This document shows, in pieces, positions 1-12,900 of a stretch of 64,000 bases of DNA. The stretch is from Zonotrichia leucophrys gambelii (taxonomy: Eukaryota > Chordata > Aves > Passeriformes > Passerellidae). The stretch lies in the NCBI RefSeq assembly GCF_028769735.1, contig NC_088172.1, forward strand, positions 93,696,951 to 93,760,950. The letters run 5' to 3'. A model generated the notes under the pieces. That model was not told where the DNA came from. It did not search any database and was given only the letters and a program-made list of their open reading frames with translations. The position numbers and the translations under genes were made by a program. Position 1 is the first letter of the stretch. Every line of letters starts with the position of its first letter.

Positions 1-13
1 GAGTCAGTCAGAT
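1..13 (-). pseudogene. Start of another cassette A exon (A0), cut by window edge
   Basis: The minus strand reads ccctttgcag and then ATCTGACTGACTC, matching the acceptor and first codons of A4 (phase 1). The exon runs off the left edge. It shows the cassette-bearing unit is repeated again downstream of this gene's stop. Whether it is functional cannot be judged. Confidence 0.5.
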
Positions 14-458
14 CTGCAAAGGGAAGACAAAGAATGTATCAGAGCCCACTAAGTAAATCTAAAGCATATGAAGGTCTGTATTTCATGGGAAGACTTCCTG
101 GAAGCTTAGAAACACCTACACAGGCAAACATGCTCCTGCTGGCAGAGACTTTAGGTAGGCTGGGGGAAAACTCTGACCCATTCCCCAGAGGAATTCCACA
201 GCCTGGCCTCTGGGCTGCCCTGGGACAGCAGGGAGCCCAGAGCCCTGTGCTCTCCAGCAATGGCTCAGCTGCACATGCACCCTGCTGCTCCTCTCCCTGC
301 CCCACAGCTCAGCAGCCCTACAGCTCCAGGGGCACTGGCAGCAGCACAGCTCCTTGCAGGGGCACATGCAGGGCACAGCTGTTCCCTGCCAATGGGCACA
401 GCCTCTCTGCGCTGCCACAGGACCCTCCCACCATACAGTGGCCCAGCTCCCTGCTTAC

Positions 459-504
459 CTTTTTCTGAGGCTGATCCATGCTTGGTCTTCACCTTGCCCT
501 CAGT
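459..504 (-). pseudogene. Copy of exon D 3' end beyond the gene (D0)
   Basis: A fragment homologous to exon D lies after the TOGARAM2-like stop. Its frame ends TKHGSASEK before a good AAAAG/GTAAGC donor in phase 1. One possible acceptor (ctccag at 505-510) would start it with ACTGAG in phase 0, the same start seen at 49726. The start is uncertain. It belongs to another array unit to the left, either a tandem gene copy or a decayed fragment. Confidence 0.45.
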
Positions 505-672
505 CTGGAGCTCCTTCAGGCCCCCCATGCCATGACTAGGAAGGGCGGTGGAGAGAGTGGGGGCAGATGCACACCCTTCCTTAGCATTTTGTCATTTTCA
601 GCACAGCTGAAAAGTCCCATCCGGAGGTGTCCAACTCTGCACTTGGTCAGCTTTCTGGAGAACATGAAACCT

Positions 673-908
673 TCACCAGCCCAAAAGGCTGGAGAGGTTT
701 TCCTGCACGTGTGGAGGCTTGCTCTCAGCACACGTAATCAGCTGGGTGCCCATCACCTCGCAGAGGGCACAGGCCAGCTTGGTGACCACAGCGCAGACGT
801 TGGCGCTTCGCACCGGCAGCGCCTTGTTCTCCAGGCAGGACCAGAGCACGGGCAGGGCGTAGCGCTGCACCACTTCAGGGCTCTTGGCATGAACCCATTC
901 CACAAGCA
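673..908 (-). CDS. TOGARAM2: TOGARAM2-like terminal coding exon and stop
   Basis: 236 nt, phase 1 to stop. It encodes LVEWVHAKSPEVVQRYALPV, then LWSCLENKALPVRSANVCAV and ends PPHVQENLSSLLGW before the stop. The sequence remains protein-like up to the stop, so I read this as the last exon. An internal GAG/GTGATG at 757 is a possible alternative donor in phase 0. Confidence 0.85.
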
Positions 909-3900
909 CTGCCGGGACAGACACACAGCTCCTTACCCACCAGCCTCAATGCAAACAAGGATCTACCTCTGCTTTACTTCTTGGGAGCCTCTCTGGCCAA
1001 GATCAGTGAAATAGCGCACAGAGCCCCATGACCCAGAAACGGGCAATGCAGCTGATCATCCTTGAAACAGAACCCCCAGCCCCTCAGGACTAATTTCTCC
1101 AACCAGAGCCTTGTAGCTGTGGCAGAGACTTTGTACTGTTACTAAATTATTTCACAATTTATGTCTGCATGAACAATGAATGAAACATCAAATTGCCTTC
1201 TATTTCCACAAACAAGTTGTCTAACACACACGGAAGTTTTGGAAATGCACCCTAGAGAGGCAATTGAGAGATTTCTAATAAAAGGGATGATTCCTTTTTG
1301 TAACTTTGATGTCAAGGGCCAAAAGTCTCATCTGGCTCTTCCCTTTGCTCCGTAGCACACAGCAAAGGGCAGTATTAGAACACACTTCGAAACTCCAGCC
1401 CACCAGAGATGGTTGCTGCTTGACAGCTGGATGAGAAACATCAGTGCCTAGCTGGTGTCTTTGGCAGAATGCTTTTGTGCCTTCCAACCAAGAGCCCTTT
1501 CAGTCCTCAGGGTGTCTTAGAGAATTACCCAGACCCCATTGCCCTGGCATTTGGGCACCTCCAGACTTTAATGCCATTTCCCCTCTCAATGCTAATGGCA
1601 TTTTTTCTTACAATGTGCACTGAAATAGGGGCATAGAGAGAGAAAAATGCTACACAGGGGACTGAAATTTAGCCAGAACACAAGTGTTGTCTCATTGTTT
1701 CTGGAATCTGCTCTCTGCTTATTTTCTGAACTGAATTATATCAAACACAGACCAAAATTTACTACCAATAGGCTCCTTGCATGGCAGATTTAGCTGAGAG
1801 ATCAAAACCTGAAATGCTCAGGAGACCAGTCTTATTTTCTGATCAGGCAAAATGTTATGTAGTAGCTATTTATTATTCTGTGGTGGAAGAGGCTTCATGT
1901 TCTCTATGCTGTTAATCCACCAGCAGTCATCAACATTGAAAGAGCTCCTGAAAGTACCCCAAACCAATTCTGCTAAGCAGGAAAAGGGTTATGGTACCCA
2001 TTTAAAAATAAGACTTCATTTGAGTTTAAATACAATTAAAGACATTGGTCACTGTGGAAGTTGAGAAGAGCCCCAGTGAGAGCTGAGCCCCGAGGCCGAG
2101 CGCTGCCCCCATCTCAGATGTTGCACAGCTCTGCAGCAGCCAGGGAAAGCCTGCCAAATCCACCTGCCTGGGCCATTGGGCAGGAGGGACAAGCTCAGCA
2201 CCTCCTGATGTGGAGGAGCTACTCTGCTCTCTGCTCACAGGCATTGCCTGTCAATACTCCCTCAGAGACCTCTTGGCTTACAAAGGGAGGCCATACCTGT
2301 GATGCACTCTGTGACTTCCAGCAGAGCTTCACCACTCAGTTTGCTCCATTGGTGGCTGAGCTCTTTCATCAGTGACACTTCATCTACAAGTGAAACACAT
2401 TTCTGCTCACTCTTCTGAGGGCACAGGAGAAAGGACAGTGGGGAAGGAAAGGGCAGGGGCAACCCCATTTTATACAATAAAGTCAATTTCTGCTGATTTT
2501 TGAATCCTTTTCTTCTTTCCTTCCAGCCTACTTGGCAGGGTTTAAAATTCCAAAAGAAAAGCTCTCCTTTCACATGTGTAAATCCAAAGTTGTCTGCTGG
2601 ACCAGGAGCTATGCTAAAACATTTCACACCAGGGACCTCAAGAGTTCAGTCACATGGAAGCAGTGGAAAGGTTTTGCATCCCAGAGCAAAAAGGAAGAAG
2701 CCCATACTTGGGACACAGAAAGGCACTGAGTCAGGCAGTTTGTGACTTCACAGAGCAGCTGAGGTGGAGAAAGTGGAAACTGCTCCTCAAGACCTGACTC
2801 TTCAACACTCCATTTTTCAGGCGTATTCCCCCAGTGCGGCATTTTCAGAGCTGACATAAATCTGTGTGGCAGAGGAATTTACAGCAGCCCTTGCCCAGGC
2901 AGGTATTTGCTATTGCCATCTTGCCCCATGCAAAACGACATGTGGAATGAGGCATTATTGACAGCTGGACTTAGACCCGTTTGTTCTAAAGAAATGAACT
3001 TGGTGAATCATCAGTTCCCCCTTGGAAAAAGAAGACAAAGAAGAAAGGTGGGAAATAGGAAGCTAATGCCTCTAATGCAGAGCCTTCCAGGTGGCTGATC
3101 TGCAGAAACTCTGATGGGCCAGTGTGCCTTCATGCCAACAGCAAAGCTGTTCACTTGGAAAGTCAAACGGGGCCCAAGCAAACTCCAAACCCCCCTTGGC
3201 TCTGAATTGTAGCAAAGCTGGAGTCCAGGACTTGCTCTTCAGAGCAGCGGCACAGAGCCAAGGCAGCCTGGGACTGTTGGGAAATGGTGCTGCACATTCC
3301 AGCCTGTTGGGGATGGTGCATAAGGACTGCACCTGCATAGCTTCTGGTGGGTGTCAGCTGGAGCCTTCCACAGACAACAACAGCTCCCAAGGCACTCAGC
3401 GCTCTCTTGTGTGGGACAGACAGGGACACAGGTGAGGAGAGTCCATGCCAGGGCTCAGCCTTACCTAAATGAACAACAGATTGGTCCAGTGCGGTCACAG
3501 CTGCGGCATGAACCCCGGGATCCTTTGAGTTCAGGTTCTTTGTTATTCCCTCCACCAAACGGACCATCACCGGGTTCAGGGCATCTTCCAGGACTCCAGT
3601 CATTTCTGCCAGCACCTCCAGCGCCTGCTGCTTCACCTTCTTATGGGTGTCATTGATTCTCAGAACAAAATGATCAAAAATCTGTGAAGAGAACAAACAA
3701 CATGAAAGCTGGATTAAAATAACCTTGTCTGAAGAGGGGATGTAGAAATGAGCACTCGGCAATATAAAAGATGAAAGTGATCCCTTCTGTCAGGTCAGCC
3801 CTTGCTTGCACAATTTCACTGTTTTCCTGTGGGCCACTCACTGGAATGGTTGTGCAACCTGATGCTGCTTGAAAGATTTTCATCTGTTTTTAAGAGTTTT

Positions 3901-6900
3901 GGCTCAGGACAGAAAAGTTCCTATGGTGTTTCTCTCCACATATAAATCATTAAATCAATTTCATTTATTAATTCAAAAGACTTCCTTTGCTTTTAAAGTA
4001 TGGAAGCAAATATTTACCATGCCCATTTTTCTATACAGTTGCCTCAAGTACTGAGGGCAGTTATGTTTTTGCCAAAACTGTAGTGGGAGGAGATCTAAGT
4101 TTTATTTTGTCTGTCTCAGAACCTGCTTCTGGAGAAGGACAGGGCTCTGGTCAACTCTTCCAGGATCCAGACCCATTCTTTAACTAAGAGGTAGATTTCT
4201 GAAATGTAAAGTGCTCTACAGCTCTCATTAGAGCAGGTTCAGTCCCTCGACAGGCACAGTATCAGGCACCATTTTCTGGAAAAAGGGAAAAAGCAGCTAC
4301 TGGGAGAAGAAAGGATGGATCGGTCCTTAGCTGTTTTCCTCTTTTTCCAAAGAGAAAAAAAAGCCCCCCAAAAAGAAGGGTGAGCACCATCTTTACCAAG
4401 AGGAATAGGGATGAGGATGGAAATGAGAGCCAGAGTTGTGCCTGTGCAAGACAAAATGGAGTTTACAGAAGTGTCCTTTTAAAAACAATTTGTTTAAACC
4501 AGCCCAGCCTGATACTTCTCTTCCCCGTGAAAACCTATTTTTTGTCTAGAGAATAATTGCCATGCTTTCAATGGCTGGATTCCCTTCACTTAACCCAACT
4601 GGGAGTAGGAGACAGCAACAATTACACCAGCAGAAAATCTCTGCCATCATCTGATGAACATCAGCAATAGGCACCTGTCAGACAAATACAGCTGGACTGA
4701 AAGAACTTGTCCTGAAGCCCAGACTTCAATTGCATTTGTCTGGGTAAGAGGGACCAGCCTGTCCCAAACAGCCCGGATGCAGTAGTGCCAAGACACACTG
4801 AATTAACTTTACTTCCCCAGGCTTGGGAAAGGAGCTAAAGGAAAGGAACCATGAAGATACCCTACATACTTGGACAATGTTACTGGAGATCAGCTGGGGG
4901 CTGGTTTTGCACAGATCTAGGAGGAGTGCCACTCCTTCCATCCGTGTCTGAAACCCCTTGGCTTCCAGGAGATGGTAAAGCTTCTGCAGTGACTCCCTTC
5001 CTTCCACACTTGCAGGTAACGTGACCTGGGCTTTTGGACGGTGGAGGAGGCGTCCACCAGGGGCAGACTTCACCCTGGAAAACAAAACCAAATTAGGACC
5101 TGTTGCTGGTAATACCTTCAGTTAATTGTGAGCAAAACATCCTGAGGAGCTTTCCTAATGATGTGATTTCAAGCTAGAAAATCATGAAGCTCTGAGGAGC
5201 AACATGGACCTTGTGACAATCATCATGGCAGACAATCTGCAAGTGAAATTCTCACCACTGCTCACTCAGGAAGACCAAGGATGAGATGCATCTGATCTAT
5301 CTTCAAATGCCTTCCAAGGCACACATTGCTTTGTGGGGAAAGGGAGACACTACTTCCAAGTTTAAATGCCTCCTCATGTGGCACATGTGTGTTTTATAAT
5401 AAGGAAAGTCATCACTCTGAAGAAGTGTCTCTACACCTGGCAGGACAATCTGGAAAAGTAGCTCAGATGCATCTGAACAGACAAACAGGGGCATATCTGA
5501 AGGATTTAGAAAATATTGAATAGAGATAAGAACAGAAGCCAGACATGCCAGAACTACACTCACATTTCATTTGCTTCCCTAGAGACTAGATGCACAGCTT
5601 AAAAAACCCCCTTGGAATAATCCTCTGGAATCAACCTGTCTCTTCCATGAGCATGGGAAGATGCTAGCCATGCTACTGAGGCATGTGGTCACCTTCCTGC
5701 CACCACTGAGCATGACAGAGCTAAATAAATCCCCTCTGGTAAAAGAGGAGAACAGGTACAAGTAGCTCTGCCACTGGCATGAAGAGACAGCAAGGACCAA
5801 ATTCCTGTCTTACATGCTGATTGCAGCACAGGGGGAAATAAACCAAACACGCTCTCCATCAAGCAAACCATATGAAGGACAGGAATACCAAGACAAAAAG
5901 TCCACACTGAGACACCTGTTGACCAAAATGGCTCAGGAATTGCCTTGCTCCTTACTACTCAAACTTGGTACTGTTTGAGGGTAAGAAAACCAGGAATGGA
6001 TGGGAAAACCACATGGATGGGAACTGCTTGTTTGGGGAATGGCATCCTGCTTCTAAACTGAGACTTCTCATTAAAACACCCATCTACAAAGGACTCCACT
6101 TGGATGAAAAAAAAAAACCCTGGTTGAATTTACTTGTCTCAAGTCAGGCAGCAGAGACTTGGCCCTCTCCTATCCTCTGCAATACTGCCCTTGCCACTGC
6201 ACTGGATCATCAAGAAGTAGAATGCAGAAGTAAACATTTTTTACCCTAGAGCATTTGTAGGGAAAGGAAACAATCTCTGGCACTGGTCATCTCCAGCAGA
6301 AAGATTTGTGCCTGAGGAAGAGGCATGTAGAGCTTGTCATGTGCTTTGTCACATCTGACAAAAGTGCTCAGTACCGTTTGCTAGAGGGCAATGGGGACTG
6401 GGGCTCCTTTGAGCCATCATTCCTCTTCTTCACGGGCTCCTTGACAGAGGGGCGTTCACCCTGCTGGTTTTCCATCTCCTACAAAGACATAAAGAAACCC
6501 CATGAATCTTTAGAATATAAAATAGGAAATGCCCTCTTTAAAACACGAGTTAGAACCAGGATCACTGCTACCAAGGCTTAGAGAAACATTTCCTAACTTA
6601 CAGAAATAAACAGACCAGAGGTTCAGTGATGCCAACTCTTTGATTTCAATAGCCCAAGGCAGGTTATGGGTGCTACCACACTGAGCAGCAGTCTAAAGTC
6701 CCAAATTCATTAGTCTTGAGCATAAATGGGAATAATGCAAACTGACAGGCAGTGAGTGGTCTTAGAGGAAAAAGTTGGACTCTTTGGAGGTTGGTTCAAT
6801 GTGTTGGAAGTTGATTTGGTTCAACACTTACTCTCCCTGCTCCTGCACCAAGGCACACTCCCTTGTGTAATGTTGATAAAAAGAATAAAATCCCCCCCAA

Positions 6901-9900
6901 ACAAACACATGATTTTCCACTGGATGCTGCTGAATTCACCAAGCTTCTTCCAGCTCCACAGGGCTTGGCAGCAGGGCAGTATTCCCAAAAGACAGACAGC
7001 AACTGTAGTAACTAGGATTGACTTGGACATCTTTGGTATATTTGGAAATTTTCTTGGCGCTACTACTTCCAGTCTCTTTTGCAAAGACTCTGTTATGTGC
7101 AGAAGCACTATTCTCACTTAACTGCTTTACTGGGGGCAGAGTAGGGAGAGTGTAGTGGGGGCGTACACGTGAGTGTAAACCCATTTTCCCTTCTTTCCAT
7201 TTGCTCTTTGTGACCAATATTCAAAGTATTCAAAACCCCACTTTTCCCCTAATAATAGCAGTTCCTCTGTGGTCTGCAGATGAACAGGCTGAGAATTAAC
7301 AGCTCATTCCCAGGAGCAAAATGATTCAGCAGAAGTGGAATAGGATAAAGACACATTGGGTATGTTTGGTCTCATATTAGCAGTGGCAATACTTGCACAA
7401 AGGAGATATTTCTCCTGTCAAGCACTTACCTTCTTCTTAATTCTGGTCAGAATATCTTCCAGGTCATGCGGGGAAAGGGATTGCTCCAAAAGCTTTTTAA
7501 ATTTTTGATTATTCAGCAACATCTTCACCATCTCCTGTCCATAATGCCTAAGGAAGGAAGGAAGGAAACAACAGAAAATGAAGAAAGGAAGAGTGTTAAC
7601 AGAAGAGGCTGATGCCTTAAACTCATCAGGTGCAATGCTTGCATGAGAAGGCACTACCTACTCAGCAAAGAGGGAGATTTACCTCATTTGACACTGCACA
7701 GTGCTGTAGCTGAACACAAGGGGCAGGAGGAGAATGTGGGGCAAGACAAAAATACCATTTCTCTCTGAAACTGCAGGTGTGCTTCTGTGGGATCAAAGGA
7801 TCCCAGGCAACAAGCAAAACACATCTGCTTTGTTGTCAGAGCCTGTTAGCAGTGTCCTGCTGCCATTGCACAGGAATTTACCTTTCTCACCTCATGACTG
7901 CTTTTGATTATTCTCTACTATATGTATGCACAGGGTCAGCTAGGTGCACTGGTGTTGTTGGCAGCCATTAATGGGAATTTAATCCTCCAAGTAAGGGGAT
8001 TTTGGTGGTTTGGGGTGATTTTGCTGCTTGGAAACTACGGTTTTCTTCAAGAAGAAATTTGGAGACCACTGAGCCACAGATAACAGCATTCTAGAAATCT
8101 GCAGAAGAGGTTTAGAAAGACTGAATACATTGGATAAAGATCCCTGGAATATTTCTAGGGAAGTCTTAAGTTAATGAGAAATAGATGTTTGGGATCTTCC
8201 AGTGATGAACATTAGCCAACACTTTGGCTTTCCTTGTGCACCTAAGGCCAGTCAAAACTGTTGGACTGGCTAATCTGAGCTCTTTTGAGCTCAGTGAAGA
8301 CTCCTTCAAGTCACAGGAAGTTGGCAATGCTCCTTCTTGCTGGCCAGCCTCAGGTTACCCGGTACAGTCATTTCCCCAGGCAGCAGTCACAGCACCAAGC
8401 CTGACAGAGCTCAAGAAGCGTTTGGACAATGCTCTCAGGCACATGGAGTGACTCTTGGGCTGTCCTGCACATGGCCAGGAGCTGGACTGGATGACCTGCA
8501 TGGGTCCCTTCAAACTCAGCATATTCCATGATTCTATGCCCCTTAGCCACACAGTGACGTCACTCATTATTTCCTTGAGTTTCCACTCTTTCATGGTTTT
8601 ACCTTTAAAGCCAAACACAAAACGGTTTTCCAGGTTTTGGAGGTGAGATGAAGATCATTACCTTGTGTCCTTGTGACGGTCCTGAGCCAGTCTCCCTGCC
8701 ACGTGTGGGAGCCTCTCAGCCCTGGGGGTGCCTGCGAGCTTGGTGACTCCCATTTTCTCCATCAAGGACAGGAGGAGTTGGGCCGCGCACTTCCTCACCT
8801 GGACGTAGCGGCTCCTGGGAAGGAGAGAGCAAACCCTGGGCCACAGGGACAAGGAGCAGCAGCAGCAGCACAGGCCTTGGCCAGAGTATGCTCCCTGTCC
8901 TTGCTGGGGGAAGGAGCCTGGGCTCTCCCTGCACCTTCCAACACCTGCAGAAGGTTCTGTCCTCAGAGAAACACTAAGTTAGCATTGTACAGAAGGACTG
9001 CCTGCACAGAAGAGGGAAGAATTCAGTCTCCCTGCACTAGCTGATACTCCATTTCTTTCCCAAAATTTACTCAGAGAAAGATTAAAGTAGTAGATCACAT
9101 ATGAATTATTTAGAAATTAAGGATAATTCATGCTGACCCCTCAGAGGGCACCCACTACACAGAGCTGCAGCAGGATGAGGCTCTTTCCACCCATTCATCC
9201 CCAAATCTGCAGACCTCTGGAAAAAGACAAATGCAGGGCAAACACGCTGTGGGGAGTGAAGTTGTGGATTATCCAGCAATGCAGCCTGTTTCTTTTGTAA
9301 AGCTTGACAAGGGATACATCTGAGTGTTTTACCCTGTTCCAAAGCTGAGGAAAAGGTGGCAGGCATTTGAGCCAGGCTGTCCTGATCTAGAGACTGTCTC
9401 TTGGGAGCTATCAGGCCCAGCACCAACACTTAGGGCAGCATTTGCTTCAGCTGTCCCATGGCCCTCGGCCTGTGAAGGTGCCTGGGAAGTGAATCATCAT
9501 CTCAAGGCTAACATGAAACATCATTTTGAATAGGAAGCAGAGCTCTAAGGCCAGGACACTCACACAAGACTCCTTTTGGCAGCAGCTGCACCTGCTGGGC
9601 AGGCTGTGCCACACCCAGCACATTCTCCCCCATGTGCTCCACACCCCTGCAAGGACCCTCCTTATTTCTCAGGTTAATGACATCATGAGGATACGTGGTT
9701 TTCCCCAGGGACTCTGTGGTTAGAGCTGTGAAATCTCCAACAGTGCTCACAGCTGCAATTGCAATTGTCCCTCTTCCCACAAAAGCACATAGCTGTATCC
9801 TGAGCCTTTGCAGGCACTTTCACTTCCCCACTGTTCCCCACATCTAGGAAACTCTGACAGACTGGGAGAACTCCAGGAAGCAGCAGCAAGCTGAGTCAGA

Positions 9901-12900
9901 GGAGCTTTAGTTTGGATATCAGGAAAAAGCTTTTCACCCACAGGGTGCTTGGGCCCTGCAACAGGCTCCCCAGGGCAGTGCTCACAGCACCAAGCCTGGC
10001 AGAGTTGAAGAAGCATTTGGACAACAATCTCAGGCACACGCTGTGACCCTTGGGTTGTTCTGTGCAAGGCCAGGAGCTGGACTGGATGGTCCTGATGGGA
10101 CCCATCCAACTCCCCATATTCTACAGTGACTCTGTGGCCTAATGGGCTGCAGGAGGGCAGAAATAGGTGACAAGAGGAAAGAAATGAGATTGATGGGAAA
10201 ATCAAGCCACTGAGTCCACAGAAGATGCAGGATACAGAACCCTTCCCTCCCACCATTCTCATTCTCTCTCACGGATCCCTTCCCCTACCCACACACTGGA
10301 AGGTGAAGAACATCACTAAAAGAAGAAGAACCTACTTGACCCCCCTGTCCATGAGAACAGTCATTGCTCGGGCAGGAGTCACGTTCTCTACCATCATCCC
10401 CAGGCTCTTACAGGCTGCCTTCTGAATAAACTCTGGGGAGTTCCACACCATGGGGAGAAGGACCGCAGCAACCTCATCTGCCTCCGAGTCCATGTCCTTC
10501 TTCAAGATGGCAAAGAGCTCTCCCAGAGTGACGATTGCTGAGCAGGACACCTTGGACCGGAGGTTGGTCACCTGGGGAAGTCATGAGGGGAAACGTAAGA
10601 ACCACCTTGAAAAGAAAACCAGTTTCCTTAGACAAAACTCCCAGGAAATGACAGCATGTCCCACTGTCTATAGAGGAATATGAAAGCACAGGAAGAGCAG
10701 AAGAGCCCAAACACAGAAAGACACTTCTTGTGGCACAAACTTCTGGCCTCACTCCTGCTTACTGCAGGCATAAAAAAATATCTTTCACTAAAGTCTTCTA
10801 CTTAACGCTTCTACAATGTCAACTGCTTTGATTTTAGGCCCTTTGTTTTGAAAAACAAAGAAGCAAAATAAAGTAAGGGATGCTTTCAAACCATAAAGGC
10901 ACAAGTCTTAAAGATAAACCAGGCACGTGCTGCTCTTCAAAAAAGCAACACCTGTAGCTGAAGCTCTCAGACAGGAAACAGAAAACACAGGCTCAGAGCT
11001 ACAGACTCATTTGCAGGGTTCAGTTACAGCTTGGGCAGACACTGGGACTCTGGCATAGACTGTCATTAGGGTCTCCATTTCTGCCTTGCATTATAATGGC
11101 ACCACACTCAAAGACAAGTGCCAGCTACCCAACCTGCCAGTAAATACAGCTGCACGTACACACAGATCCTACAGATAGCTGACAGACATTACAAGTAGAA
11201 GGTCTAAAACCAGAAATGAAGGCAGTCTCTGAGCACACATGGAGATGAACAAGCACATATCTACTCTACCAGCCGTGCATGAAGTATGGGGGACAATTCA
11301 GAACAATGTTCTCACCTCGCTGGTAGCTGCCAAGCAAATCTCACGAAGTCGGCAGAGCAGGACTTCTGGATGGGACTCAGCCAGGCGTGGGATGTTGAAG
11401 AGTCCCTTCTTCTTCAGTTCCCTGAAAGACAAGTACCAAAAAGATTGATTTTTCTCTCTACCCAAGAACTAGGCAGCACCCTCTGAAATGACCAGGCTGG
11501 CAGCTCAGTCAAACCATGGGAGGTGCTTTTCAAGGAGCACTTAATGAAATCATGGAATCCATTGCCACAGGATGCTGTGGCTGTCAAAAGCATACACAAA
11601 TGCAAGAGGCGAAGAGAGGGCTTTCAGAGTGTTCATGTGTGGCCTTTCTGAAAATCTCTGCTATTATGTCCCTCTGCCACTGCTTTCTAGAAGCTGTGAG
11701 GCTGGGCCATGCTGCTGTTTCTTGTCACCTCCCAGTACCTGTCCCATTGGGCTGTTCCTGGGACAGTATTTTCCTTCTTTGTCAGCCCCAGCAGGCAGTT
11801 CAGCCCTGAGAGTCTGCACTGCCACTCTGGAGCTGAGTTCCCACTCTACAATCTAGGCCTGTGTGTCACCCACTCCACTCCACCTCACACATTCCCCAAA
11901 AAAGCAGCAGGATATCGTCCCAGAAGATTAAGATTCCATCCCTGGGCAAGAACTGTTGAAACTCTGGCTTTTCCCACAACACTCCTACCTAAAACAAGCC
12001 CCACAACAGCAACATGTTATTTAAAAGGTGCAAACACCTCCATCTCTCAGCACTTGCTTTGTGCAGGCCCTCAGGCTCAGGAAGGTATGTGAGGCATCAG
12101 GGCTGGTGACTGATCCCACGGGCACCCCTGAGTGTCATCAGGACCCCCCACACCTGCAGAAGCTCTCTGCACCTCACAGGGCACCAAAGAGAAATGGGGA
12201 AGAGAAAGCACAAGAGAAAGGGCAAAGCAAAGGAGATGTATCGTGGCCAATTTTTCATGTTTATTCCTGTGAGAATGGAGCATCCACTAGTGAGTGGATG
12301 CTAACCCAGATATCAAAAGGAAACCCAATATCACTTCACATTTGTAGGATTATCACCTCTGGGCCATCTTCTGTCTGTGTAGAATTTTGGGACACATTGT
12401 GAGTGTTGACAAAACATCTCAGGCCCATATGAAGCAGTGAGAAGGAAAAGTTGAATTCCAAAAGTGCAAGATTCCTAGAGGATTTTATTTCTTTTTCCTT
12501 CTCTTCTGCCATGAGCCCTTCAGGAGTAATGGCAGGCCGAGGGACTTGAAAGCACAACTCAGTCCATTTCTCAAAAAGAGGAGCTCCCTGGAGCTGCTTC
12601 TGGGACTCACATGCACGAGTCCCTGCCATTGCTGTCAGCAGTGGGAGCAGAGAGGAATCTTACTCAGTCCCACTGGGCCAGGGGCCCAAGGCACCCAAAT
12701 CTCTACACTCAAAACTGCTGTCATCCTGCTTCTGCCTTCAGCCAGCAAATCATCTCGTACCACAGCTTTCTCTCTTCCCTCAACATTTCCTTTGCAGCTC
12801 CAAGGAGCAGCAGCCACAGCCAGGAAACAGCACGGACCTGCTGCAGAGCAAGGCCAAGAAAAGGCTGCTCTCCAATCTTTATGCTCTCCCTGCTCTGCAG

